Of a stretch of 11,832 nt of DNA, positions 1 through 7,405 are shown piece by piece. The notes beneath the pieces are model-generated. The model was given only the letters and a program-made list of their open reading frames with translations. It had not been told where the DNA came from and did no database searches. How positions within the stretch are numbered: the first letter of the stretch is position 1; each line of letters starts with the position of its first letter. Origin of the DNA: Actinobacteria bacterium casp-actino8 (GTDB lineage Bacteria > Actinomycetota > Acidimicrobiia > Acidimicrobiales > Ilumatobacteraceae); the NCBI GenBank assembly GCA_001510455.1, contig LFFH01000041.1, forward strand, positions 1-11,832, read 5' to 3'. Position numbers and translations under genes: made by a program.

Positions 1-1809
1 GCCCACCCCGACGACGAGCGCTATCAGCCGCTCTTCGGCACCACCGTGCACACTCCGTTGTACGGCGTCGAGGTTCCAGTGGTCGCCCATCCGCTCGCCC
101 AACCCGACAAGGGCACGGGTATCGCCATGATCTGTACGTTCGGCGACACCACCGACGTCACGTGGTGGCGCGAACTGAATCTCCCCACTCGGGCCATCAT
201 CGGTCGAGACGGTCGTATCGTCGCCACACCACCGAACGGTCTCGACTCGGCCGCTGGGATCGCGGCTTTCGAACACATCGCCGGGCTGTACGTGAATCAG
301 GCCCAGAACAAGGTCGTCGAGATGCTGCGCGAATCGGGCGCGATGATCGGCGATCCGCGCCCGATCACTCACCCCGTGAAGTTCTTCGAGAAGGGTGATC
401 GTCCGCTCGAGATCGTGACCAGCCGTCAGTGGTACATCCGAAACGGCGGCCGTGGTGACGAGTTACGTCGCGACCTTCTGGCTCGCGGCGAGAGTCTCAC
501 GTGGCATCCCGATCACATGCGACACCGCTATTCCAATTGGGTCGAGGGTCTGAACGGCGACTGGCTCATCAGCCGACAGCGCTACTTCGGTGTGCCGATC
601 CCGGTCTGGTATCCACTCGATGCCAACGGCGAGATCGATCACGACCATCCGATCGTTCCCGACGAGACGATTCTCCCGATCGACCCGTCGACCGACGTGC
701 CACCCGGTCACTCGGCCGATCAACGCGATCAACCGAACGGTTTCACGGGCGATCCCGACGTGATGGACACCTGGGCGACCTCGTCACTGTCACCGCAGAT
801 CGCCGGTCAATGGGAAGAGGACCCCGACCTCTTCGCCCGACTCTTCCCCATGGATCTGCGACCGCAGGCCCACGACATCATCCGCACGTGGCTCTTCAGC
901 ACCGTCGTGCGCGCGCACTTCGAACACGACTCGCTTCCATGGACGAACACTGCGTTGTCGGGTTGGATCCTCGACCCCGACCGCAAGAAGATGTCGAAGT
1001 CGAAGGGCAACGTCGTCACCCCACTCGACCTGTTCGACAAGTTCGGATCCGACGCCGTTCGCTATTGGGCCGCCTCGGCTCGTCCGGGTATCGACACCGC
1101 CTTCAGCGAAGAACAGATGAAGGTGGGCCGAAAGCTGGCCACCAAACTTCTCAACGCCTCGAAGTTCGTCCTCGGCTTCGGCGAGCCGCCCGGTGGTGCG
1201 ACACCCACCTCACCTCTCGATCTCGCCATGCTCGCCCGCATCGCTCACACCGTCGACGAAGCGACTCGAGCCTTCGACGAATACGATTACGCCCGCGCTC
1301 TCGAGCGCACCGAAGCCACGTTCTGGTGGTTCTGCGACGACTACGTCGAACTGGTGAAGGGTCGTGCGTACGGCGTGCACGGCGACGAGGGTGCGGCTTC
1401 GGCGCAGGTGTCACTGCGTCTCGCTCTCTCGGCCCTTCAGCGACTTCTCGCACCGTTCATTCCCTTCGCGACCGAGTCGGTGTGGCGCTGGTGGCAACCG
1501 GGATCGGTGCACACGGCGTCGTGGCCGAAGGCCGAGGAGTACCCCTCCACGGGTGACGCATCCATGCTCGATCCCGTCGGTGAGGTGTTGGCGCAGATCC
1601 GCCGATCGAAGACCGAAGCGAAGACGTCGCAGAAGACTCCGGTGTCTCTCGCCACCGTTCGTGCATCGGCCGCTCACTGCGCGGCGATCGAACTCGGTCG
1701 CGCCGAACTCGCCGACGCCGGAAGCGTCGAGTCATGGGAGACGATCACCGACGACTCGGTGTCGACCCCATCGGTGTCGGTGCAGTTGGCCGTCGATTCC
1801 ACCTCCTGA
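1..1809 (+). CDS. valS: Valyl-tRNA synthetase, 5'-truncated by the window edge
   Basis: Class I aminoacyl-tRNA synthetase that charges tRNA-Val in the cytoplasm and edits mischarged threonine. The frame is open from base 1, so the ATG at 46 is internal; 602 residues are visible and the N-terminal catalytic part (HIGH motif) lies outside. The visible part starts in the CP1 editing domain, with a DKGTG motif (fragment residues about 39-43) followed by CTFGDTTD. It continues through the catalytic core (ISRQRYFGVPIPVW, DVMDTWATSS) to KMSKS at fragment residues 330-334, then a helical anticodon-binding domain. The editing motif and the absence of a C-terminal coiled-coil arm resemble the shorter archaeal-like ValS lineage more than the E. 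coli type (inference). The LCP gene follows after 39 bp. Identification is secure; the lineage call is moderate. Confidence 0.96.
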   Translation, partial: AHPDDERYQPLFGTTVHTPLYGVEVPVVAHPLAQPDKGTGIAMICTFGDTTDVTWWRELNLPTRAIIGRDGRIVATPPNGLDSAAGIAAFEHIAGLYVNQAQNKVVEMLRESGAMIGDPRPITHPVKFFEKGDRPLEIVTSRQWYIRNGGRGDELRRDLLARGESLTWHPDHMRHRYSNWVEGLNGDWLISRQRYFGVPIPVWYPLDANGEIDHDHPIVPDETILPIDPSTDVPPGHSADQRDQPNGFTGDPDVMDTWATSSLSPQIAGQWEEDPDLFARLFPMDLRPQAHDIIRTWLFSTVVRAHFEHDSLPWTNTALSGWILDPDRKKMSKSKGNVVTPLDLFDKFGSDAVRYWAASARPGIDTAFSEEQMKVGRKLATKLLNASKFVLGFGEPPGGATPTSPLDLAMLARIAHTVDEATRAFDEYDYARALERTEATFWWFCDDYVELVKGRAYGVHGDEGAASAQVSLRLALSALQRLLAPFIPFATESVWRWWQPGSVHTASWPKAEEYPSTGDASMLDPVGEVLAQIRRSKTEAKTSQKTPVSLATVRASAAHCAAIELGRAELADAGSVESWETITDDSVSTPSVSVQLAVDSTS

Positions 1810-1833
1810 CCCGAGCCGACACGGGCCGACCGG

Positions 1834-1839
1834 TAACTT
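1834..1839 (+). promoter_or_regulatory. Possible -10 element (TAACTT) before the LCP gene
   Basis: TAACTT fits the actinobacterial -10 pattern TANNNT and ends 9 bases before the GTG at 1849, which would put transcription start at or just before the start codon (a leaderless or nearly leaderless mRNA). No convincing -35 box is visible, and the only purine-rich stretch (GGCAGGG) lies too close to the GTG for a clean ribosome binding site. The element is weak and read-through from valS is equally possible. Confidence 0.3.
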
Positions 1840-1848
1840 GGCAGGGCT

Positions 1849-3123
1849 GTGAAGGACCGACCCCGCCGCCGACGACGAACCTGGCCACAACGCCTCGTCC
1901 TGGTCCTGAACGTGGGGGTGGCTCTCGCCTGCTTCGTCGCCGCCGTGGCGATCTTCTACGGCAGCGAGAAAGCGAACGACCGCAAGGTCGTGACTCTGGC
2001 GAGCGCCTCGGGTCCGCGTCTCACGCTGCCCACGGCCACTCAACCCGACGGCACTCCCGACGAGACCACCGAGGTCACCCTGGTGTCCGGACCGGTCGAC
2101 ATGTCGGCTCGCAACTTCCTCATCACAGGCAGCGACAACGGCGCCTGTGTCGATCCCGACTCGCCGTACGCCGATGCCTTCGGGAATCGCAACGGACTCG
2201 GAGAACGCGCCGACACGATCATGATCCTGCGTCTCGATCCCAACACCAATGCGTCGGCGGTGTTGTCGTTCCCACGCGACCTGTGGGTCAAGATCGCCGG
2301 TCGTTCGTCGAGCAGTCGCATCAACAGCGCTTTCAACCGTGACGATCCCAACACCCTCGTACTCACCATCTGGGAGAACTTCGGCGTCCCGGTCGATCAC
2401 TACGTGAACGTCGACTTCTGCGCGTTCAAGCAGATCGTCGACGCCGTCGGTGGTGTGCGAGTTCCCTTCACCACCGGAATTCGTGACCGCAACACCGGAC
2501 TCCTCATCGAAGAACCCGGTTGCCACACCTTCCTCGGGGAAGAAGGACTCGCCTACGTTCGGTCGCGCAAACTTCAATACTTCGACGAGGACTCGCGCAA
2601 GTGGAAGAGTGACCCGGCCGCCGATCGCGGTCGTATCTCGCGTCAGCAGGACTTCCTTCGCCGAGCACTCCAGAAGGCCCTCGACGTCGGAGCCGGGAGT
2701 CCGACCGTGGCCAAACAACTCATCGACGCTGCTCTCGAATACGTGATCCTCGACGATCAGCTGACTCCCGGCAAGCTTCTCGAACTCGCCCAAGCGATGC
2801 GAGATCTCGATCCCGACACGATGAAGACCTATCAGATCGAGGGAACCGGCAAGATGATCAACGGCAACGCTGTCATCGAACCCAACATCAAGAGCGAGAG
2901 CATGAAGGCCGTGCTCGCCGTGTTCAAGGGTGAGGCTCGGTTGGTCGATGCACCTGCACAACTCGTCGAGGATCCCACGTCGACGACCACGACCACTCGC
3001 GCACCGTCGGGGTCCACGACTTCGGTGAGCGGAACCACGACGTCGACCTCCACCCTGCCTCCGGTGTTCGTCGAATCCGACGAGATCGGTGTTCTGCCGA
3101 CCGACGACCCCGCCTGTCGCTAG
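1849..3123 (+). CDS. LytR-CpsA-Psr (LCP) family cell-wall glycopolymer transferase
   Basis: LCP proteins transfer polyprenyl-phosphate-linked glycopolymers onto peptidoglycan at the outer face of the membrane. The 424-aa product has a short Arg-rich cytoplasmic start (residues 4-10), one membrane segment at about 16-37, and an LCP domain from about 85 to 290. Family landmarks are RADT at 120-123, FPRD at 141-144, SRINSAFNR at 156-164 and AYVRSR at 235-240; these arginines and aspartates bind the pyrophosphate and Mg2+ in characterised LCP enzymes. After the domain comes a Ser/Thr-rich, probably disordered stretch (about 376-400) and a short tail ending in Cys-Arg. Four cysteines in the extracellular part could form disulfides. 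The GTG start gives a proper N-in signal anchor. The gene is 39 bp after valS and its stop overlaps the opposing VWA gene by 4 bp. The polymer transferred cannot be told from sequence. Confidence 0.9.
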   Translation: MKDRPRRRRRTWPQRLVLVLNVGVALACFVAAVAIFYGSEKANDRKVVTLASASGPRLTLPTATQPDGTPDETTEVTLVSGPVDMSARNFLITGSDNGACVDPDSPYADAFGNRNGLGERADTIMILRLDPNTNASAVLSFPRDLWVKIAGRSSSSRINSAFNRDDPNTLVLTIWENFGVPVDHYVNVDFCAFKQIVDAVGGVRVPFTTGIRDRNTGLLIEEPGCHTFLGEEGLAYVRSRKLQYFDEDSRKWKSDPAADRGRISRQQDFLRRALQKALDVGAGSPTVAKQLIDAALEYVILDDQLTPGKLLELAQAMRDLDPDTMKTYQIEGTGKMINGNAVIEPNIKSESMKAVLAVFKGEARLVDAPAQLVEDPTSTTTTTRAPSGSTTSVSGTTTSTSTLPPVFVESDEIGVLPTDDPACR

Positions 3124-4013
3124 TCGCCGAGCACCGACTGCAACGCCGCCGGCACATCACTCGGCCCGGCCACGATCGCGACTCGCGCGCCGATCTGCGC
3201 TGCCAGAGCGCGGGCTTCCAGATCGTCCTCGGCCGGGGCGATGATCACCACCTCGTCGAGACCGCGGGCCGCCGCCACCACGTCGCCCTCCACGGTGGCC
3301 CGACAATCGCTCAACACCACGGCGATTCGACGACCCGCTCTCGATCGAGACAATTGTTCGTTCGCCGTGCGAAGAGCTCCGGCCAGGTCGGTGGTTCCGA
3401 ATCCACGGAGCGCGAGTACGTCGTTCACGACCAACTCACTCCCCTTCGAGGATTCCTGACTCTTCACGACCACCACGTCCTTGCCGAACGTGATGACGCT
3501 GTAGTCCTCGGGACTGCGCCAGGCCACCGCCGCCGTGGCCACGGCCGACGTGGCGAGGGGTTCGCCGCCCATCGATCCACTGCGATCGACACACAACGCA
3601 ATGGCGGTTCCCGGTCGCACCCAGGTGCGCACCTTCAACTCCTCGGGATCGATTGCCGATCGGGCTGCTCGCGACTCGACGACGGCACTCATGGACGCGT
3701 CGAGATCGATGTCACCGGCATCGGGGCGATACGGCAACGTGGCCATCTTGCCGATCCCGCGTGGGCGGATCGGACCACGCTTGGCGAGGTCGAGGAACAA
3801 ACGACCGGCCAAGCGTTTGGCCAGATCGCGCAACTTCGGATCGGTGGCTCCGGTGAGATCGGCCAGCAAGGCGAGCATGGCATCAGGGTCGTCGTCCATG
3901 GCGTCGTCGACGGCACTCTCGTCGAGTTCACCCACCTCGGGCGAGACCTGTTCGAACTGATCGTGCTTGGCCAGATCACGCCGGGACAGCGTGCGCTTCG
4001 AAGCCTCCGACAC
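3120..4013 (-). CDS. VWA-domain protein with intact MIDAS, partner of the upstream MoxR-type ATPase
   Basis: This 297-aa cytoplasmic protein has no signal peptide or membrane segment. Residues 1-130 are acidic and helical. A von Willebrand A domain runs from about 134 to the end, with a complete metal-ion-dependent adhesion site: DRSGS at 143-147, Thr207/Thr208 with Asp209, and Asp236 in LSDC. In known AAA+/VWA pairs (CoxD/CoxE, NorQ/NorD, CbbQ/CbbO) the VWA protein links the ATPase to the target enzyme being activated or metallated. The GTG at 4013 is the start; no better in-frame start exists before the stop of the ATPase gene 29 bp upstream, and an AAGGAAGGGG stretch about 17 bases upstream is a distant candidate ribosome site. 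It is the last gene of the minus-strand block and ends in the shared CTAG with the LCP gene. The target protein is not proven. Confidence 0.85.
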   Translation of the reverse strand: MSEASKRTLSRRDLAKHDQFEQVSPEVGELDESAVDDAMDDDPDAMLALLADLTGATDPKLRDLAKRLAGRLFLDLAKRGPIRPRGIGKMATLPYRPDAGDIDLDASMSAVVESRAARSAIDPEELKVRTWVRPGTAIALCVDRSGSMGGEPLATSAVATAAVAWRSPEDYSVITFGKDVVVVKSQESSKGSELVVNDVLALRGFGTTDLAGALRTANEQLSRSRAGRRIAVVLSDCRATVEGDVVAAARGLDEVVIIAPAEDDLEARALAAQIGARVAIVAGPSDVPAALQSVLGD

Positions 4014-4042
4014 AGCCTCGTCGGCGGCGGCCCCTTCCTTGG

Positions 4043-4957
4043 CTAGTGGGTCGCCCCCGTCGGGGCGCTCACTTTTCCCCCGCCGGCCTCGGTGGTTGGG
4101 ACGAACACCTCGTTCCAGAGTTCGGTCACCACGTCTTCACTCGTACGCGTACTGCCTTCGCGCAGACGAACTCGGCCCGACAGCGCCACGAGAGCCGCAT
4201 CGAGCGACACTCCACTGTCGTGGACCGTGCTCCCGCGCACTGACGCGAGCGACCGAGCGACGGCGGCCATGTCGATCGCCCCGCGCACCGACGACCCCAC
4301 CCGCAGATCGGGATGAGTTCGCGTGCGTCGCACGAGATCGACGACCTTGTCGAGCCAACCGCTCGGAAGATCGTCACCAGCTCTCGATGCGATGCGGACC
4401 TCGTCGGCCGCCGATTGATAGCCCATCGACACTCGACACACGCGGTCGTACACCGCACCCGAGATACGCGCCGTTCCGACGGCGTCGAACGGGTTCATGG
4501 CGGCCACGAGGCGGAAACCGTCAGTTGCCACCACCCGACCGAAACGAGGCACGTTGAGTTCGCCTTCGCTCATCACCGTGATGAGAACGTTCAAAGTCTC
4601 TTCGGGAATACGGTTGATCTCCTCGACGTACAGCAACGAACCATCACGCATGGCCGTCACGAGCGGTCCGTCGACGAACACGTCGGGTTCGTAGCCCTCG
4701 TTCAGTACACGCGCCGGGTCGAAGTGTCCGACCAGACGGGCCGGCGTGAGCTCGGCGTTGCCCTCCACGAACACGAAACCGATCCCGAGTCCTTCGGCGA
4801 CTGCTCGCAACAACGTGCTCTTGCCCGTACCCGGAGGGCCCTCGAGCAAGACGTGTCGATCGGCATCGAGCGCAGCGACGACCAGTTCGACCTCACGACG
4901 ACGTCCGACGACCGAACCGTCGAGCGCGTCGAGCAGAGAGCGACGAGACGTGGTCAC
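4043..4957 (-). CDS. MoxR-type AAA+ ATPase
   Basis: AAA+ ATPase of the MoxR/CbbQ/CoxD kind, 304 aa, cytoplasmic and expected to act as a ring-shaped chaperone or remodeller together with the VWA protein. Walker A is GPPGTGKST at residues 40-48. The Walker B region is SLLYVEEINRI at 107-117, where the usual Asp-Glu pair reads Glu-Glu (112-113). Sensor 1 lies in the AAMNP motif, followed by a C-terminal lid rich in Arg. The GTG start at 4957 sits inside the sequence GTGA, overlapping the stop of ADH1 by 4 bp, a classic translational-coupling junction; the VWA gene follows after 29 bp. Known relatives insert metals into, or reactivate, carbon monoxide dehydrogenase, nitric oxide reductase and Rubisco. 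Linkage to an alcohol dehydrogenase suggests, but does not prove, that ADH1 is the client. Confidence 0.88.
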   Translation of the reverse strand: MTTSRRSLLDALDGSVVGRRREVELVVAALDADRHVLLEGPPGTGKSTLLRAVAEGLGIGFVFVEGNAELTPARLVGHFDPARVLNEGYEPDVFVDGPLVTAMRDGSLLYVEEINRIPEETLNVLITVMSEGELNVPRFGRVVATDGFRLVAAMNPFDAVGTARISGAVYDRVCRVSMGYQSAADEVRIASRAGDDLPSGWLDKVVDLVRRTRTHPDLRVGSSVRGAIDMAAVARSLASVRGSTVHDSGVSLDAALVALSGRVRLREGSTRTSEDVVTELWNEVFVPTTEAGGGKVSAPTGATH

Positions 4958-6114
4958 GCGTTGACGATCACACCACGGATGTTGGTGCCGTCGCGCATCG
5001 CCTGATAGCCCTCGTTGATCTGGTCGAGGCTGTAGGTCTTGGTGATGAGCTCATCGAGCTTCAACTGACCGGCGCGATACATGTCGAGAAGGGCCGGGAT
5101 GTCGGCACGCGGGTTGAGCGAACCGAAGATCGTTCCCTTGATCTCCTTGTTCCACATGGCCAACTGGAAGAGGTTGACCGACGCGGTCTCCGACGTCATC
5201 GGCGAAATGGCGGTGACCACCACCGTGCCGCCCTTGCCGGCCAGATTCATACCGTCGGCCATCATCTCGCCCTCGAGAACACCGGGGGTCATGATGACGC
5301 GGTCGGCCATCTGTCCGTACGTCATCTCCATGACCGGCATCATCGCTTCGGCCATCGACGAATAGGTGTGCGTGGCACCGAACTCCATCGCCTTCTCACG
5401 CTTGAACTCGACGGGATCGACGGCGATGATGCGCTTCGCACCCGCCATACGCGCGCCCTGAACGGCGTTCATTCCGATACCGCCGCATCCGACCACCACC
5501 ACGGTGTCACCGGCCTGGGTGCCGGCTCGATTGGCGGCCGAACCCCATCCGGTGGCCACACCGCACGACACGAGTGCGACGCATTCGAGTGGAATGTCCT
5601 TTTCGACCTTGATGATCGACTGCTCGGCGACACACGCGAATTCACTGAAGGTGCCGAGTTTGGCCATGAGCGTGACCGGCTTGCCCTTCACGAAGTGACG
5701 GTGCGTGTCGTCGGTGATCATGCCGCCGATGAACGTCTTGGCGCCGTTGTCGCACAGGTTCTGGCGTCCGGTCGAGCAGTAGCGGCAGCGACCACACGAC
5801 GGCACGAACGATGCCGACACGTGATCGCCCACCTGGACCGACGTGACACCGGGCCCGACTTCCACCACGACACCAGCACCTTCGTGACCGCCGATGATCG
5901 GGAAGAAGTCCTCGATGCCCATCAGTTCGAACATCTCGGACGGTGGGACCATGTCACCGGTGACGAGGTGCTCGTCGGAATGGCACATGCCAGCCGCTCT
6001 CCAGTGCACGATGACCTCACCGGCCTTCGGTGGATGAACCTCGATCTCTTCGACCGACCATTCCTGGTTCAGACCCCACAGAACCGCAGCTTTCGACTTG
6101 CGAACTTCCGACAT
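4954..6114 (-). CDS. Zn-dependent NDMA-type (nicotinoprotein) alcohol dehydrogenase, ADH1
   Basis: Medium-chain zinc alcohol dehydrogenase of the Rxyl_3153/NDMA-dependent family. Characterised members keep NAD(H) tightly bound and pass electrons to an external acceptor, in vivo probably mycofactocin. The 386-aa product has catalytic-zinc ligands Cys44, His77 and Cys184, a structural-zinc set CGRCRYCSTGRQNLC at 107-121, a Rossmann motif GCGGIG at 209-214 and Asp233 for the NAD ribose. Between residues 55 and 71 it carries 12 more residues than ADH2, near the substrate pocket in this fold. I chose ATG 6114 because AGGGGGAG lies 5 bases upstream and the ADH2 start aligns nearby; a further 14 codons upstream are open but lack support. 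It lies 94 bp after ADH2 and overlaps the AAA+ gene by 4 bp. The physiological alcohol is unknown. Confidence 0.92.
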   Translation of the reverse strand: MSEVRKSKAAVLWGLNQEWSVEEIEVHPPKAGEVIVHWRAAGMCHSDEHLVTGDMVPPSEMFELMGIEDFFPIIGGHEGAGVVVEVGPGVTSVQVGDHVSASFVPSCGRCRYCSTGRQNLCDNGAKTFIGGMITDDTHRHFVKGKPVTLMAKLGTFSEFACVAEQSIIKVEKDIPLECVALVSCGVATGWGSAANRAGTQAGDTVVVVGCGGIGMNAVQGARMAGAKRIIAVDPVEFKREKAMEFGATHTYSSMAEAMMPVMEMTYGQMADRVIMTPGVLEGEMMADGMNLAGKGGTVVVTAISPMTSETASVNLFQLAMWNKEIKGTIFGSLNPRADIPALLDMYRAGQLKLDELITKTYSLDQINEGYQAMRDGTNIRGVIVNA

Positions 6115-6208
6115 CTCGTCTCCCCCTGATCCGGCGTCGCGCGCTCGATGCGACACGACGTGTACCCCTCGCCCGAAACGCTAGCGACCTGGCCGTTGTG
6201 AGCGGAAC
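6115..6208 (-). other. 94-bp gap between ADH2 and ADH1 with a small inverted repeat
   Basis: The gap holds the ADH1 ribosome site and an 11-bp inverted repeat, ACACG-A-CGTGT, at 6153-6163. No hairpin followed by a T-run is visible, so ADH2 transcription may read into ADH1. The gap is long compared with the other junctions of this block, and a separate ADH1 promoter is possible, but no good -10/-35 pair stands out. The repeat could equally be chance in GC-rich DNA. Confidence 0.3.
6120..6127 (-). promoter_or_regulatory. Strong Shine-Dalgarno site of ADH1
   Basis: On the minus strand this reads AGGGGGAG, 5 bases before the ATG at 6114. It is the clearest ribosome binding site I found in the window and decides the ADH1 start against the longer open frame reaching 6156. 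Confidence 0.75.
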
Positions 6209-7321
6209 TCAGTCGTAGACGAGGACACCGCGGATGTTCTCACCCTTGCGCATGGCCTCGTAGCCCTCGTTGATCCCCTCCAAGGGGTAGGTCCGGGTCA
6301 CGAGTCCGTCGAGGTCGAGTTGCCCCTCTCGGTAGAGGTTGGCGAGCTTCGGAATGTCGGCCCGCGGGTTACCCGAACCGAAGAGAGAGCCGACGATCTG
6401 CTTCTCCATGAGGGTCACGTCGAGGAGGTTCACGTTGGCCGTCATCTCGAGCGCCGGGTGGATGTTGGTCACCACCACACGGCCTCGCTTCGAGGCCATG
6501 GCCATGGCCTCGGCCAACACCTGACCGTCGCCCACACCCATCGTCATGATCACCTTGTTGGCCATCGTTCCCCACGTGATGTCCTGCAGGAGCGGCAACG
6601 CCTCGGCCATCGACGAAGCCGTGTGCGTGGCTCCGAAGTCCATCGCCTTCTCGCGCTTGAACTCGACCGGATCGATGGCGACGATGCGCTTGGCGCCCGC
6701 CAGTCGCGCACCCTGGATCGCGTTGGCGCCGATACCACCCACACCGACGACGGCGACCGTGTCGCCGGGTCGTACCTGCGCGGCGTACACCGACGAACCC
6801 CAACCGGTCACCACACCGCAACCGAGGAGGCACATCTTGTCGAGCGGTAGATCGGGTTCGACCTTGATGCACGACGCCTCGTTCACGACCGTGTGGAGAG
6901 CGAAGGTACCGAGCAGACACATGAGTCCGAGGTCCTGACCGTTGGCGTGGTGTCGCGCACCACCGTCGGTGATCTGACGACCACCACCCATGAGGGCACC
7001 GAGGTCGCACAGGTTCTGATGACCGGTCGAACAACTCGGACACCGTCCGCACGACGGAATGAAACCGAAGACCACGTGGTCACCGGGAGCCAGCCAACTC
7101 ACACCCTCTCCGACTTCACGAACGATTCCGGCGCCCTCGTGGCCGCCGATGATCGGCAGCGCGAACGGCAGGTCTCCGGTCACGAGATGCTCGTCGGAAT
7201 GGCACATTCCCGACGCCTTCATCTCGACGAGCACTTCACCGGCCTTCGGTGCATCGAGCTCGATCTCCTCGATGCTCCACGGTGCACCCAACTCCCACAA
7301 CACTGCTGCCTTGGTCTTCAC
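6209..7321 (-). CDS. Zn-dependent NDMA-type (nicotinoprotein) alcohol dehydrogenase, ADH2
   Basis: Second member of the same nicotinoprotein family, 370 aa. Zinc ligands are Cys40, His61 and Cys168 (catalytic) and CGRCPSCSTGHQNLC at 91-105 (structural). The NAD site is GVGGIG at 193-198 with Asp217. The C-terminal part carries the NPRADIPKL and GYEAMRKGENIRGV segments shared with ADH1. The start is GTG 7321, with a GGGGAAATGGGGA purine stretch just upstream. It is the first gene of the minus-strand block and is divergent from mftA across 90 bp, the layout expected if both are controlled from one regulatory region. By family knowledge the bound NADH is reoxidised in place by mycofactocin rather than exchanged. 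The substrate is unknown. ADH2 lacks the 12-residue insert of ADH1 and so may prefer a different alcohol (inference). Confidence 0.93.
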   Translation of the reverse strand: MKTKAAVLWELGAPWSIEEIELDAPKAGEVLVEMKASGMCHSDEHLVTGDLPFALPIIGGHEGAGIVREVGEGVSWLAPGDHVVFGFIPSCGRCPSCSTGHQNLCDLGALMGGGRQITDGGARHHANGQDLGLMCLLGTFALHTVVNEASCIKVEPDLPLDKMCLLGCGVVTGWGSSVYAAQVRPGDTVAVVGVGGIGANAIQGARLAGAKRIVAIDPVEFKREKAMDFGATHTASSMAEALPLLQDITWGTMANKVIMTMGVGDGQVLAEAMAMASKRGRVVVTNIHPALEMTANVNLLDVTLMEKQIVGSLFGSGNPRADIPKLANLYREGQLDLDGLVTRTYPLEGINEGYEAMRKGENIRGVLVYD

Positions 7322-7340
7322 GAGATCCCCATTTCCCCAG

Positions 7341-7355
7341 GGCCACCGGGTGGCC
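7341..7355. repeat. 15-bp inverted repeat, candidate operator
   Basis: GGCCACC-G-GGTGGCC is a perfect 7-bp arm palindrome around one central base. It lies 20 bp before the ADH2 start, so a bound protein could block ADH2 transcription. A hairpin in the ADH2 leader is the alternative. Role inferred from position and symmetry only. Confidence 0.45.
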
Positions 7356-7378
7356 GAACCATCGAAGAGAACGGTAGT

Positions 7379-7393
7379 CCCCGACGGCCGGGG
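7379..7393. repeat. Second inverted repeat, candidate operator near the mftA -35 zone
   Basis: CCCCG-ACGGC-CGGGG has 5-bp arms and ends 6 bp before the mftA -10-like element, overlapping where a -35 box would sit. The arms are short and GC-only, so this is weaker than the repeat at 7341-7355. The two arm sequences differ, so they are not obviously sites of one protein. Confidence 0.3.
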
Positions 7394-7399
7394 CAGTTG

Positions 7400-7405
7400 T
7401 ACGCT
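7400..7405 (+). promoter_or_regulatory. -10-like element of mftA, suggesting a leaderless transcript
   Basis: TACGCT matches TANNNT and ends 6 bases before the ATG at 7412, so transcription would start at or next to the A of the start codon. No ribosome binding site lies at normal spacing (the nearest G-rich stretch is about 15 bases away), which agrees with leaderless translation, common in actinobacteria. No good -35 is visible. Confidence 0.4.

Noticed and set aside
1810..1825. CCCG/CGGG pair after the valS stop as a terminator
   Set aside because: Arms are only 4 bp and no T-run follows; not a credible intrinsic terminator.
1732..2961. Open frame of 409 codons on the minus strand
   Set aside because: It lies antisense to the end of valS and most of the LCP gene, has no recognisable motif, and its length is explained by GC-rich codon bias on the opposite strand.
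3354..4046. Open frame of 230 codons on the + strand across the VWA gene
   Set aside because: The minus-strand VWA protein has a complete MIDAS; this frame is its shadow.
6115..6156. Longer N-terminus for ADH1
   Set aside because: AGGGGGAG sits 5 bases before ATG 6114, and the extension has no counterpart in ADH2.
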